Positions 1 through 11,051 of a stretch of DNA of 64,000 nt are shown piece after piece. The translations under genes were made by a program, and so were the position numbers. This DNA is from Ottelia alismoides (lineage: Eukaryota; Streptophyta; Magnoliopsida; Alismatales; Hydrocharitaceae): contig JAZKJV010010132.1 of the NCBI GenBank assembly GCA_037367405.1, positions 372,001-436,000 on the forward strand. The letters are read 5' to 3'. Every line of letters begins with the position of its first letter. Within the stretch, counting starts at the first letter, position 1. The notes under the pieces are model-generated. The model was not told the DNA's origin and searched no databases. It saw nothing but the letters and a program-made list of their open reading frames with translations.

Positions 1-430
1 TACGAGTCGGTGTTCTCTCTATCGGTCTAGCTGCGGCGGAGAGAGGATGGATGCTATCTCTGGATCACCAATATCTATGGCTCGCGTAAGCGAGAGGAGC
101 TTTCTTTGGCAGCGGATTTGGCTACCGTTGGGCTTGAGGTGGGGGATGCTATCTGGCTTATTGGTGGCGACTTGAATGTTACCCTGCTTTCGGGTGACAG
201 ACTGGGGGAGGCTGGGGGAGCTGATCCAGGATCTGAGGAGTTGAGGGAGGAGGTTAACTCCCTAGGTCTATCTATTGTGGATGCGGCTGAATGCAGATTC
301 ACGTGGAGGAATTCGAGATCCAGGTCCAGACTTGACAGATTTCTGATGTCCGTTGAGGCTGGGGAGGCCTTCCCGTTGGCTAGGGCTTGGGCACTTCCGA
401 GGACGTTATCCGATCACACTCCCATCCTCT
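1..430 (+). pseudogene. LINE ORF2, C-terminal part of APE-type endonuclease
   Basis: The frame reads a TNIYGS block near 70-90, then IGGDLNVTLL near 157-186, matching the GGDFN box of APE-like endonucleases, then a SDHTPIL block near 409-426 that carries the conserved Ser-Asp-His end of the fold. A following FRFERKWL motif is typical of the linker to the reverse transcriptase in plant LINEs. In the family this domain nicks target DNA to start target-primed reverse transcription. A TAG at 28-30 interrupts the frame. An uninterrupted stretch could start at the ATG-less codon at 106, but this is only the remainder between stops and not a real start. Confidence 0.85.
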
Positions 431-1059
431 GGAGCTCTGGCGAGCTGCGCCTGGGCCGTTCCTTTTTCCGATTCGAGAGGAAGTGGCTGCTTGAGGATGG
501 CTTCCGGGACTTGGTCCCTGAGCACTGGAGGAGCTGCGTGGGAGAGGGGTCGGCGGTGTCGCGTTTTACGACTAAGTTGGCGTCCCTTCATCGGTTGTTG
601 TTGTCTTTCGGGAGAGATGTCGCTCGGCGTCGTAGGGCGGACAAGGTCGAGGCTGAGGCAGGGATTTCCAGGTTGGACAGGCTAGACGATGAGAGGGGTT
701 TGTCTTCGGCTGAGGTGGAGGAGAGGGTCGCGTGGCTGGAGGCCGTGCACCTGGAAGAAAGGAAGGAGGAGGTTCACTGGTGTCAGAGATCGAGGCAGAA
801 GTGGCTTAGGGAAGGGGACGCGAACACTCGCTTCTTTCACTCTGTGGTGTCTGGGAGAAGGAGAAGGGGCTTCTTGCATGAAGTGGTGGTGGGGGGGCGA
901 CCGGTGTCGGGCGAGAAGAACATAGGGGTCGCGTTGCGGGAGCACTTCGTGAGGGCTTCGAGGAGAGAGAGGGGGGAGGAGGCTTGGGGTTGGACTGGTC
1001 TGGGTGCGCGGTCTTTATCGGCTGCTCAGTCTGACTCGTTGGTGGCTGCTTTCTCTGAG

Positions 1060-2220
1060 GCGGAGGTTCGCAGAGCAGTTTGGGATTTGAATGGGGACGG
1101 GGCTCCTGGTCCCGATGGCTTCCCGGTCTGCTTTTACCAGGAGTTTTGGGAGACGCTGAAGGGTGACATTCTGGAGGTGATGGAGGAGTTCAGATGTGCT
1201 AACAAGGGTTTCGAGAAGGTTAACAGGGCCTTGATCTTCCTGTTACCCAAGAAGGGGAACCCGGTGGATGTTGGGGACTTTTGGCATATATCTATTTCCA
1301 ATGGCATTTATCCCATCGTATCCAAGGTGCTTGCTACCAGGCTCAGGGCGGTCTTGGCCTCTCTGATATTACATGCCCAATCTGCTTTCATTCATGGTCG
1401 GTGTATGGCGGATTGGATTGTTGCCGCGTCTGAGGCTTGTCTAGAGTGGAAGAGGTCTGCAAAGAAAGGAGCTGTGTGGAAGATTGATTATGCCAAGGCC
1501 TACGATTGTGTTAGCTAGAAGTTTCTGTGGACCTCACTGCAGAGACGCGGCTTTCCGACGGAGTGGATTGGGTGGATCAAAAGATGCGTCACTACCTGTT
1601 CGTGTTCTGTGTTGGTCAACGGGAGGCCGGAGGGTGGGTGGTTCCAGCCGCAGGTGGGCGTGCGCCAAGGATGCCCGTTGTCCCCCTTGATGTTTGTGCT
1701 GGTGGCGGACTGTTTGGCCGTTTTGTTTCAATAGGCGGTTGACGCTGGGAGGTGTGATGGATTCAGGTATGGGGACATCCGCATTCCGGTTCTGCAGTAT
1801 GTTGATGACACGTTGGTTTTTCTGGGAGGGACGGAAAAGCAAAATTACAATGTTGTCACTTTGGTTGACCTTTTTGGGTGCTTGTTTGGTTTGAGGATCA
1901 ACGGGCAAAAGTCGGTGTTGGTCCCGTTTACGATGAGTGACGAGGAGGGTACCAGAATTTCGGAGTGGGTCGGGTGTCCACGGGGCGAGCTGTCGATTAC
2001 ATATCTGGGTTTGCCTCTTGTTGCGGGCAGATTGAGGCTGACGGATTGGGATTGCGTCTTGCGAAGACTGGAGGAGCGGCTGGAGGGCTGGAAGGCCGTC
2101 ACCCTTTCCAAGGGTGGGAAGCTTACCCTGCTGAAGCATGTTTTGTCGGCAATCCCAGTGTTCTTCTACTCCACGAGACTCATGCCGGTCGGGGTGAGAA
2201 GGAAGGTGGAGGCCAAGTGA
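1060..2220 (+). pseudogene. LINE ORF2, reverse transcriptase domain (broken)
   Basis: Successive RT blocks are visible in one frame: APGPDGFP near 1101-1124, a fingers block VNRALIFLLPKK, KIDYAKAYDCVS ending at the stop 1516-1518, GVRQGCPLSPLMF from 1657, the catalytic YVDD box at 1798-1809, and ITYLGLPL near 1999-2019. The stop at 1516 falls where the family normally has a Trp after the catalytic Asp block, and a second stop lies at 1732. The catalytic YVDD residues are kept, so inactivation is by nonsense and frameshift mutations and not by loss of the active site. The domain would copy LINE RNA at the nicked target. Confidence 0.9.
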
Positions 2221-2235
2221 AGTCTTTCTTCTAGT

Positions 2236-3232
2236 CGAACGGGAAGCAGTCTAGACAGGGGTTACACCTGGTTGCCTGGAAGGATGTTGTGGTGACGGTT
2301 TCAGATGGGGGACTTGGCGTTCGTGATGTGGAGCTGATAAACAGTGCTTTGCTGGCGAAGTGGGTGGTGCGAATCTGGGGCTCTTCCGACGCTTTGGTCC
2401 TGCGTTTGCTGAGGTTGATCTATGGGGTGGCTGGAGATTTGGTGGCCAAGCGGATCCGTCATGAGTCTCCCTTATGGCTGGGTATCCGCGCGGTGCTTCC
2501 AGGGATCGTGCCCTTTCTACGTCTGAGGTTGGGGAGTGGTCTCTTCTTCCGGTTCTGGTTGGATGATTGGACTGGGGATGGGGTGTTGGCCTCTAGATTC
2601 CCGAGGCTGGCCGCCCTGGCAGCTGACAGGGGCGCGCGTGTGGCCGAGGTGGCTGACTCGGGTGTGTGGGCTCCTAGGTTTCTCTCCGATCTCTCCGATC
2701 AGACGGCGGAGGATTTTTTGCGGCTTATCAATGAGATTCCTGCAGTTGAGGAGATGTCTGGTGACCCTGATCACTTCTTTTGGGCGGAGGGTAAGTTCTC
2801 GGTGAAGGTGGCATACCGGATGTTGGCAGCTAGTGCGACAAATGGTGATGATGATCTTTCTGCGGACATGAAGGTGATTTGGGCGGCAAAAATTCCTAAT
2901 CGGGTCAAGGTCTTCCTCTGGTGCCTCAGGAGAAACCGTCTTTGTGATACGGTGAGGAGGGGGTGGAAGATGCGGATCATCTCTTCTTCGGTTGCACGAC
3001 CTCGGCGCAGGTCTGGGACGCGGAGGATATTCCGTGGGTCCGGACTTCCGGTCTGGGCCCTTTTTGGCGGGCGGTTCGTTCGGTGGGGCTTGGCTCCACG
3101 GGGGACGTCTTGAGGCCCTTCGTTGTTATGTAGGTGATATGGCTTGGCAGGAACGATATTGTTTTCAAGGGGTAGCGGTTCTACTGGGAAAATGTTGTTG
3201 CTCATTGTAATGCGGTGTACAATTTCCGGATC
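2236..3232 (+). pseudogene. LINE ORF2 C-terminus with zf-RVT domain (frameshifted)
   Basis: From 2289 the frame reads GGLGVRDVELINSALLAKW, a standard block after the RT in plant LINEs, then RFWLDDW and the zf-RVT block with KFSVKVAYRML and NRVKVFLWCLRRNRL. Near 2960 the frame slips, and the remaining zf-RVT motif DHLFFGCTTSAQVWD continues in another frame to WLGRNDIVF and a terminal FYWENVVAHCNAVYNF. The frame shift relative to the RT lies close to 2218. The role of zf-RVT is thought to be nucleic-acid binding. Confidence 0.85.
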
Positions 3233-4099
3233 TCCATCTGATGTACTTTGCTTTTGATTAATGAATATTTTGGTGTGGTGACTCCTTGGAAGGGCTCCCC
3301 TTTTTTATAGTCAAAAAAAGAGATCGTACAGGTTCATTTACTGAACCGGAAGACATGAGCTCACTCATGAAATATTGGGAAGAATCAAATTCCGTGCACG
3401 GTCGTGTCGCTTTGGAAGCTTGACTGAATTTGTAGGTTTGATATATGTTTTTGGAAAGTATATGATCAACAGCCAGGTATGATATGTGCTTTTGGAAAGC
3501 ATATGATCGATACCGACTCCCAATGATCAAATGAAAAACTTAATGATAAAACCCTGAAGTAGACAGTGTAAAATTGATCTAATACTTTAGGTTTAATCTA
3601 GGTCTTCCAGTATGCATGATATGGCTTGGCAGGAACGATATTGTTTTCAAGGGGTAGCGGTTCTACTGGGAAAATGTTGTTGCTCATTGTAATGCGGTGT
3701 ACAATTTCCGGATCTCCATCTGATGTACTTTGCTTTTGATTAATGAATATTTTGGTGTGGTGACTCCTTGGGAGGGCTCCCCTTTTTTATAGTCAAAAAA
3801 AGAGATCGTACAGGTTCATTTACTGAACCGGAAGACATGAGCTCACTCATGAAATATTGGGAAGAATCAAATTCCGTGCACGGTCGTGTCGCTTTGGAAG
3901 CTTGACTGAATTTGTAGGTTTGATATATGTTTTTGGAAAGTATATGATCAACAGCCAGGTATGATATGTGCTTTTGGAAAGCATATGATCGATACCGACT
4001 CCCAATGATCAAATGAAAAACTTAATGATAAAACCCTGAAGTAGACAGTGTAAAATTGATCTAATACTTTAGGTTTAATCTAGGTCTTCCAGTATGCAT
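3136..4099. repeat. Tandem duplication of 482 bp (3136-3617 and 3618-4099)
   Basis: The two units are offset by exactly 482 bases and I could find only one substitution by eye (GGAAGGGCT in the first, GGGAGGGCT in the second, near 3290 and 3772). The unit covers the last coding part and tail of the upstream LINE plus about 290 bases of unrelated DNA beyond it. The breakpoint shows a 4-base microhomology, TGAT, shared by the left edge, the junction and the right edge. This fits a recent tandem duplication by microhomology joining or slippage, or an assembly error. Matching antisense ORFs of 90 codons in each unit are chance frames. Confidence 0.93.
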
Positions 4100-5285
4100 G
4101 ATGTACAAGTATTATGAATACCTGAAGGTGATATGATCATAAACGATTGTATAACCAAGATGCTTCCATTCCTAGGGAGTGATGAAACGGGTCTAGATTT
4201 TAACGACTCCTATCAGTAGAGAAGTGATTTGATCTTGGTCCAAATATTGGACATTGATTTGAATGTGATTTAGATGCAATGAAAAGATTAGATTTGCAGT
4301 CTTTAATTAATCGAGCATCTATGAGAAGTCCGCACGATCCGGATTTGTGATGCGATCTCAATATACAAGTCACTATACATGGAACAATACAATCGTCATG
4401 TCCATCTCCAAGTATCCGCGGAGAAAGCGCATTATCCTTGAAAGAGTTTAAGGATAATTTCATTGTTGATATATGTATACAAGCATTGAGAAAATTGATA
4501 ATTAAATGTGATTAAATTATCATGAATAATGTGAATTTGATTCATATTATAATGAAAGTTATCTTAGATAATTAAATGTGATTTAATTATCAAAGATGTG
4601 AATAATGTGAATGGGATTCATATTATCTGGACGCATGCGAATAGAAATCCAAGATGATTAAATGTGATTCAATTATCATGGATATGAATAATGTCGATAG
4701 CACTATCCATATTAATCATATGTATTATAAATGTGATTTATAATATATAAAATAGAGCTATTTGTAATTTACGTTTGTTAATTAAATGTTGATGTGAATT
4801 GAATTCACATTAGACATTAAACTGAAAATGTAATTTACATTTTATTTTGGGTTGTGAATGCGATTCACATTCTTTCAATGGCATGATTGAAATTGTCACA
4901 AAATTAATTTAGAATTATTTTTGGTGATTAAATATGTAACAATTGTTGTTGCATAATTAATATTGGAAATCTCCAAGATTTGGTCCAATATGAATGAGGA
5001 GAATCTCCCCCTTTCCATACATAGGGTGGGCGGAACATGGAGTGGGACTCCATGGCCGTCCATTCCATAAATGGTATGGGGTGGAACTCCTTCCTTTATT
5101 TTCTCCACAATTGATTTATATCAAATCAAAATTATATTGCATACATTTTAATTTATTTAAATTAATAGTTGTTGGTGGAACTATTGGAGCAACAAATCAT
5201 GTCCATTGATTGAAAGAAACACAAATCAATCTCATCCATTGGATTTGTGTGCACATGGATTAGGATCCACGGAGTCCCAAAATAT
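4100..5285. repeat. AT-rich block with iterated inverted and direct repeats
   Basis: No coding region is recognisable. Between about 4490 and 4890 a module built on ATTAAATGTGATT followed by ATTATCATG recurs at 4500, 4570 and 4655, alternating with GTGAAT..ATTCAC hairpins such as GTGAATTGAATTCACATT near 4793. The arrangement gives a series of short stem-loops. Downstream sequence leads into an LTR-like promoter, so this may be the U3 part of an unidentified LTR retrotransposon. Confidence 0.5.
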
Positions 5286-5294
5286 TATAAATAG
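5286..5294 (+). promoter_or_regulatory. TATA box of an LTR-like promoter
   Basis: TATAAATAG is followed by a purine-rich leader and a CT-rich stretch (CCCTCTCTCTCCCTCTC) to about 5370. This is the usual look of the U3/R junction of a plant LTR. No flanking TG/CA ends, primer site or second LTR could be fixed, so the owner is unknown. Confidence 0.4.
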
Positions 5295-5854
5295 AAGGGC
5301 ACCCCATGCTTGAAGAGATATAATAAGAAGAAGGTTCTCTCTCTATACGTCAACCCTCTCTCTCCCTCTCTCAATGTGGCTGTCCACCATGGAGCCCTAG
5401 AGAGAGTCGTCATCGTCGCAGCAATGTCGTTATGCTGTTGGATTGTTTGTTCGTGGATCTCTGTCTCCTTCGGTACGCCTCGCTCGTGAAGAAGATGTCG
5501 GATCTCGTGTTATGAGATCAGGAGATTCACCGCTTGGATCATCAACATGGATTGCGAGAAGCACGCATCTCATAAATGCGCTCGCAAGCGTCTCCTCCGT
5601 CGGATCGGACTTGAGACAGGAGGTCTCTTTGTTTAGAGACTTGATCGCAACCACGCTTCAAGAGATAACCCTAATACTTGTCTGTGGTTTCGACAAAACG
5701 ATCCGAGAACTGTTCTTGGATCATGTGGTTTCGTCGCATGAAATTTTTCTAAATTTCGCTGCCCTGAGCAACTTGTGCGACTAGTCGCTCCCGATCGCAT
5801 ACGATGCGATCCTCACGTTTCCGTGATGCGCTTTAGGATCTTCTCATATCCTTC
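5295..5854 (+). other. Possible R/U5 part of an unidentified LTR
   Basis: The 560 bases after the TATA box are transcribed-leader-like, with a CT-rich start and no recognisable protein. An open frame at 5443-5784 has no familiar motif and sits in the expected R/U5 area, so I do not call it a gene. The 3' boundary is unclear; sequence after about 5855 belongs to the minus-strand LTR element. Confidence 0.3.
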
Positions 5855-5997
5855 AAAGGGAATACATGGCAGCGATGTTGGGGTTGGGGTCAATGCCTCT
5901 ATGGTCGGGGTGTGGGAGAGGGTTGCACTGGGTTTAGAGGAGTTGGCGGAAGGAATGGAATGGTCGGAGCGGGTGCTGGAGTCGATTTCCCTGACGA

Positions 5998-6279
5998 CTA
6001 CATATCTGAAATGTGCTGGACAGCAACTCCGTATGGCTCTTTTTCTTTCGTTTCTTCACTTTCTTTTCCCGTGTGACTTTCAAACTCGCCTTGGACGAGG
6101 GCCGACCTAATGACAACAATTGGAGATGGCAGCGGGGGATCGGAAACCTCTTGGACAGCAACTTCGGGTGGCCGTAACGTCACATGTGGTGGTGGAGTCG
6201 ACCCGACATTGATTAGGGTCCGAAAATCTGCGGCCAACTCTCGTAGACTTGATTGAAAGTCGAGCAATATAGACATCAA
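5998..6279 (-). pseudogene. Short gag-position ORF, unrecognised
   Basis: A 93-codon frame starting MMSILLDFQSSLREL lies about 130 bp downstream of the primer site, where gag would start. It has no zinc knuckle or gag-core motif that I recognise, and is followed by proline-rich coding potential to about 5870. In the related element at 11.36 kb the same position holds another proline-rich frame. I treat it as a remnant of the internal region and not as a host gene. Confidence 0.4.
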
Positions 6280-6399
6280 CTCATTATTCTAGGCCTCTTC
6301 AGCACATCGTTTGCGTTCTGCTGAATGAGATTCTTTGGTTAGGGGTTTATGCGAGCATCTGTACGGATCGTCAGAACGTGAGGACGATCTGCAAGTTAT

Positions 6400-6411
6400 A
6401 CATTGATACCA
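6400..6411 (-). promoter_or_regulatory. Primer-binding site, initiator-Met tRNA type
   Basis: Two bases after the LTR end the minus strand reads TGGTATCAATG, a one- or two-base variant of the TGGTATCAGAG site complementary to the 3' end of plant initiator Met tRNA. Confidence 0.7.
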
Positions 6412-6413
6412 AT

Positions 6414-6903
6414 TGATGCAAATCGAAAAATTTCAATGGAAAAATATTTTTTTATGCTTGAAAAATAAATGGCGAAAGAAATCGAATGGGAAAGGAGAAG
6501 AGAAGGCTCGTCGGATGCGACGGATTTGGAGAAGAAGCGTGGAGACCACGACGCGGTAGAAGAGAGAGGGAGAGAGATATGAGATAAAACTAAATTTTTA
6601 ATTGACTCTTGAATTGAATTAAACACTAAACTACCATCCCTTTTATATACGAGGGGAGAGATTACAAAAATAGAAAGCGAATAAATTTTCAAATCCTAAA
6701 ATGTCCTAATTGACTCTAAATATACTTTAAATATCTCTAACTGATTAACTACTTACTATAACCGACTAACTAATTTGATTTGAGATCACATGTGATCTCT
6801 TTATCTAAAATAAAATTGCAACGGACTCAATAAAATTAACTCGACCCTAAATTAATTAACAGACAGAAAATAGAGACATGTTTATTTGTTTCGTGCTGCA
6901 TCA
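6414..6903 (-). repeat. 5' LTR of the truncated small LTR element
   Basis: The LTR begins TG and ends CA when read on the minus strand, and carries the family's GATCACATGTGATCTC palindrome and a TATATAAAAGG box (about 6641-6652 on the plus strand) ahead of a CT-rich leader. It is about 40 bp longer than the LTRs of the relative at 10.6 kb. Confidence 0.8.
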
Positions 6904-7345
6904 GGACCATCGGCAATCAATTTGCCAAAGTCTTCGCCACAATCAAATACATCGCGTTCGAAAGAGTAATCGAGTGATAATCCTCAACCCTTGTTCTGAC
7001 ATCTTTTTTGTGAATCAAGAAAATGAACGATATGCTAAGCCGCTCAAAGCCAGAGTTTCCCCCAGTAAATTCCATCATCATCTCCATCATCTCCTCGTTG
7101 ACCATATGCCAGAATTCTCTAGGGAAGAAAACCAAAAATCCATCCGATCTAGGGCGACCATCTGTATCTAGACCAAACACAAACTCCCTAACCGCATGCA
7201 TGCTTAAGGGTCTTGTCAACAAAACCAACTCTTGAGAGATTGAGTTCACCTCAAGCCCCAACCACCTGTTGATTCTCCGGAAATATCATGTTATCGCCCA
7301 CGCAACCTCCTCCCTCCCTATTATACATCCTGCCATAGGGGTAAT
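6904..7345 (-). pseudogene. L1-type LINE reverse transcriptase fragment
   Basis: The minus strand reads INRWLGLEVNSISQELV, then RPLSMHAVREFVFGLD, GRPRSDGFLVFF (a changed PGPDGFP box), EFWHMVNEE, RLSISFIFLIHKKD and YHSITLSNAMYLIVAKTLAN. These are the fingers blocks of a plant LINE RT, equivalent to about 1020-1350 of the first LINE. The catalytic domain is missing because the LTR element is inserted at 6903/6904 and the rest of the LINE is not found on its other side. Confidence 0.8.
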
Positions 7346-8541
7346 TCTCAACATCGATTTTTGAGACTAACTTGTGCGTCGTTAGCTTCTCAGAAGTTAA
7401 CCAGCCTTTCCCTTTACGTGTAGAGTCTGTAGACGTACACCAGCATGTTGAGTAACCACGACGCTAGAATACTCGAATACAAGCACTCTAAACCCTCTTT
7501 GTATTAGCAAGAGACCCACTCTGAGTGTGTTTTTTACAAATGCGTTCTACCCCTCCTTATATACACAAATCGGGGGTATACGAAAGGACACCATTATTAC
7601 ATGTACAATGAAAACGAGGACGCTTCGTCTTCTACGAAGATCCTTCGTCTTCCGAGATGACTCTTCGCGTGCCTCGACTCTTCATCTTCCGTGCAATCCC
7701 TTCGTCTTCTACAATCGACACCACGTCGCCCACTCAGTTAGCATGCCAAGTCGTGTGTCACATAAGCACGACATGTCGTCATGCAACATCATCAGTGGGT
7801 CCCACGCTCCTACGTAGGATGTTGCAGCTCTGCTCTTTCAAGTGTCGTCGAACACTTGTGTTATGCCAATGGGAACCCTCGATCTCCGACCTTCGTATGG
7901 TAAACCCCATCCTTAGATATTTGTATGCTAAGGTCAAGGTTTGAATAAAAAATGTATAGAATTTTAAAAATGAAAGGAATTGAAGTAATTCTTATTGCTT
8001 CTTAGATGGGTACGACACATTTAATTATGTAATTGATCAAATTTCATCTCAAAAATAAGATAGCAAGCTAAAGAAAGTAAAAGGTTAGAAGCAAAGGGCC
8101 AAAATATCTAATAAAGATACCATGCAGTAATCCCAAATCTATTTTCTTTTAATGAAGATCACAAGTGTGGCAGCGTACTGAGGCCAAATGGTATCGTGTA
8201 GGAGGGGAGTATGTTGTTTGATATGGGCGGCAATATCACAAGGAGGAATGGTGGCATTATGCTGGGGGGAATAAAATTATGCAAGAGGGAGAGGCGTCAT
8301 CGTAATGGACTTAGAGGGATCAAGAGAAATATCGGCGGTAATAGTGAAATGAGAAAGAAAGAGAGAGAGGGAACTGAGCGGGGAATAACTGAAGATGGAT
8401 AACAATTTTACAAGTTATAGTCATACTTTATTATCTTAGAGATTTAACATTTGCCTTTCAAGAGAGAAGAAAGGGTGATATCAAGAGGGCATGTATCCAA
8501 GATTGATATAGAAAAATGACATGAATAACATAAATCGTGGT
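7346..8541. other. LTR-like minus-strand block, then unassigned DNA
   Basis: From about 7380 to 7900 the minus strand has a GTATATAAGGAGGGG box near 7552-7567, followed by a leader-like stretch, which suggests part of an LTR, but no ends or primer site can be set. A CTTCGTCTTC motif recurs four times between 7620 and 7715. From 7950 to 8541 I see only AT-rich DNA without coding signal. Confidence 0.3.
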
Positions 8542-9253
8542 CAAGGTTCAGGAAAGCAGTGTATGTATGTGTCTGGACATGTCACTAAATACTGAATAAG
8601 CGGTATGTGGGGGCATGTACGGGGCATGTGCAGTTCTGTGTGATTTTATATTTTTAAATTTAAAAATAAATAAATATTTATAAATGATATTACTACTGAA
8701 TTTATGTATCAAAGTGGAGTTAAAGAAAATCTAAGAAAAACAATTCAAGTTAGATGGTTAAGCAGATGCCATTAATTTCCTAACATTTAATACAAAAATA
8801 GCCATAAAAACTTTACATATTAGATGACTCATAATAACAAAAAATCAGTACACATACACGCAGATTTGCAATACATGAGCAAAGCCTCAATCGACATATG
8901 TTAAAATATTAGACGAAACATTGCATATACTCATGAAAATGTTATATGAGCAGACATCGCATTTACATAATGGCATAATGCAGTGCAATTGTATACAAAT
9001 GTATTGCACATTCTTAGAATTGAATGGAAGAAAAGGCGGAGCTACATAGGTAAGCACCTGAATGAGAGAATCGGAGAGTTGAAAATGCTAGAGGTTGACC
9101 ACCAAGTTGTTGGAGCAGTATGCAGGGCATATGCGCGTCGCATATGTGCTTAGGCTGCATAATGCACCGATTCATATAATCGGTTCGGTATGCATGCCGC
9201 ACAGGCATATGCGGCCGCATATGTGGCGTGTGCGGCTGATTTCATGAAGATTG
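8542..9253. mobile_element. hAT-like non-autonomous element with GCATATGC motifs
   Basis: The left end CAAGGTTCAGGAAAGC and the reverse complement of the right end (CAATCTTCATGAAATC) match at 12 of 16 positions. The 8-base flanks are ATCGTGGT and TTCATGGC, agreeing at 5 of 8, so the duplication is eroded. The interior is AT-rich. Both subterminal zones are rich in palindromic GCATGTGC/GCATATGC words, densest at 9120-9235 (GGCATATGCGGCCGCATATG near 9203). The same kind of terminus occurs at 43018. No transposase is encoded. Confidence 0.6.
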
Positions 9254-9340
9254 TTCATGGCCTTACACGAGATCCAAAATAGGTGCACATAGATATTATA
9301 TATATGTATATATGTGAGTTTCTATGTAAGTATCGACATG

Positions 9341-9535
9341 CGCGCGCATGTGTTAACAAATTAACGGATTGGATCGGATCAAATTTTGATAAAGATATGA
9401 TTCAATCCATACTTTAACGAATTTCAATAATTCCAATAAGATCCGATCCATTAAAAAGATAAAACTAACCGATCCAATCCAATAACACCGGATTAGATCG
9501 GATCATGGATTTTATCCGATACGTGTACACCCCTA
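9341..9535. mobile_element. Partial TAGGG-type hAT-like element with GGATCGGATC motifs
   Basis: The right end GTGTACACCCCTA is the reverse complement of a TAGGGGTGTACAC terminus, like the TAGGGATGTCAA and TAGGGTGGAGC termini of the elements at 28991 and 37675. The interior is full of GGATTGGATCGGATC-like words in both orientations. The left terminus is not recognisable and no 8-base flank match was found, so this is a truncated copy. Confidence 0.5.
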
Positions 9536-9639
9536 ATGGTGATTAATTCATCTAGCAAGTTCTTCCCAAAGCGACCAACTTTACCATGATCAGTTGGATG
9601 TTACCGCTGGCCACATACAACAGAATAAGAAGTCTTCAG

Positions 9640-10582
9640 TGAACCACGGAGAAGTCACGGGATCAACGAAGGATGGAGATGGTTGCATCTCTGGATGCCA
9701 CTCCCATATCACGGCTTTGTTATTGGTGGTGTATTTTTGACGACATTTCGAGGGCTTGCTCACGGGCTGGAATAAGGATGTGGTGGAATGTTTGCAGCAG
9801 AAAGAGGCTTGGCAGACGCTTATTCAGTATTGCATCGTGTTTGCAGTAGGGAAAATCACATGGTTTTACTGGTCTCCAATATATACATGACCCAATGAAT
9901 GGTGAGGCAAGGGAGATGCTGAGGGAAAAGATCCATGACGAATTCTCTAAAGTGCCTTGGTTGATCTGAGGAGACTTCAATGTGACTTTACAAATGACCA
10001 ACACGGTATGAGAGGTGGCCAAGATAAGGGTTCAAATGCCTTCAGGGACTTGACGAATGATTTGCTATTGGAGGTGATGGATGCTACTAGTTGTAATTAC
10101 ATTTGGAGAAACCATAACTCTATATCAGCGATCGATCATTTCTTGGCTTCATGTGACTTCTTGTCATGGCACCAATCTCATGGCGTAAAGGCTCTCCCCA
10201 AGTCACACATTCAGATCACACTTCATTTATGTGGGATTCATGGATGATTGAGCGAAGGTGTCCCCCCTTTCATTCGGTTTTGAGAAGTCTTGGAGTCGGA
10301 GGATGGATTCGAGAATCTAGTGACTGGGTGGTGGAGGAGTTGTACATGTAGGACTTGGATGCAAGATATTCTTCATGAAGTTGCATGCTCTTAGAGAATA
10401 ATAGATAACATTCAAGAGAGAGACTCAAGATGCTAGGCTCGAGTTTCAGACGAGCGCTTAGGAGGGAATCGACAAACTCGTTAGGGAAATGATGATTGAG
10501 GAACTTGACGAGTGACCGATGCATTTGAAGACACTCACTAGGAAGAAAAAAAAGTAGAGAGGGAATGGAGGCAGAAATCTAA
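9640..10582 (+). pseudogene. LINE endonuclease domain (broken)
   Basis: The plus strand reads WFYWSPIY and then PWLI-stop-GDFNVTLQ near 9951-9990, matching the GGDFN box, with a TGA at the first Gly position. Further on come CNYIWRNHNSISAIDHFL and a degraded SDH block (HSDHTSF near 10207) in another frame. The order and spacing match the APE-type endonuclease of the first LINE. At least two frameshifts and several stops are present. Confidence 0.75.
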
Positions 10583-10587
10583 GTAGA

Positions 10588-11037
10588 TGATGCAGCATGA
10601 AATAAAAAAAGGCTTTATTTTTTGTTAAATTAAATTAAGGCCAATAATTATGTTTAGTATGTTGCAATTGTATTTTAAATAAAGAGATCGCATGTGATCT
10701 CGATTTAATTAATTAGTCGGTTATATTAGGTAGTTAGTCGGTTACAGTCAATTAGGATAAGTTAGATTTAAATTTGATATTATTTCTATTTTTATAGTCT
10801 TACCCTTCTTACATAAAGGGGATAGTGGTCCTTTGTTTAAAAAAATTAAGAGTTAATTATTTTGAGAATTATCTCATATCCCTCTCTCTCTTCTCTCTCA
10901 ACACAATTTACGTGGTTCTTTCATGAATCTCGCGCAACCGGTGTGCTTTATCTTCTCCCTCCCTCCAATTTATCCTACTAAACAAATTTCCACCGAGAAA
11001 AATATTTTTCCATTGTTGCAAATACCTATTTGCATCA
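10588..11037 (+). repeat. 5' LTR of the small LTR element
   Basis: It begins TGATGCAGCATG and ends TATTTGCATCA. The TATA position of the 3' LTR (TATATAAAGGGG) is here CATAAAGGGG, so the promoter box is mutated. A CT-rich leader follows. Confidence 0.9.
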
Positions 11038-11039
11038 AT

Positions 11040-11051
11040 TGGTATCAGAGA
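11040..11051 (+). promoter_or_regulatory. Primer-binding site, initiator-Met tRNA type
   Basis: TGGTATCAGAGA starts two bases after the LTR end and matches the plant initiator-Met tRNA primer site, which primes minus-strand DNA synthesis. Confidence 0.88.

Larger units (their letters stand above)
1..3323 (+). mobile_element. Plant L1-type LINE, 5' end outside window, decayed
   Basis: The translated product reads in the order endonuclease, reverse transcriptase, zf-RVT tail, which is the layout of plant L1 ORF2. The window opens inside the endonuclease, so ORF1 and the 5' end are missing. The main reading frame holds in-frame stops at 28-30, 1516-1518 and 1732-1734, then shifts near 2218 and again near 2960, so no functional protein can be made. 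A short 3' UTR ends in a run of A after AGTC near 3314-3323. The end of this LINE is included in the 482-bp tandem duplication that follows. The LINE tail at 16.7 kb is similar. Confidence 0.9.
5855..6903 (-). mobile_element. 5' part of a small LTR retrotransposon (tRNA-Met primed)
   Basis: On the minus strand a 490-bp LTR (6903 down to 6414) starts TGATGCAGCACG and ends TTTGCATCA. It is followed by a primer site and internal sequence that begins with an AGATCGTC..TCACG..TCT.ACGATCC block. The same start, end, primer site and internal block occur in the complete element at 10588-13066, so the two belong to one family. The far LTR and the target-site duplication partner are missing, so the element is truncated somewhere near 5855. 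It interrupts a minus-strand LINE at 6903/6904. Confidence 0.75.

Noticed and set aside
3258..4012. Two antisense frames of 90 codons (3258-3530 and 3740-4012) with nearly the same product
   Set aside because: They match because they lie in the tandem duplication; the frame crosses the LINE tail and unrelated flank and has no motif.
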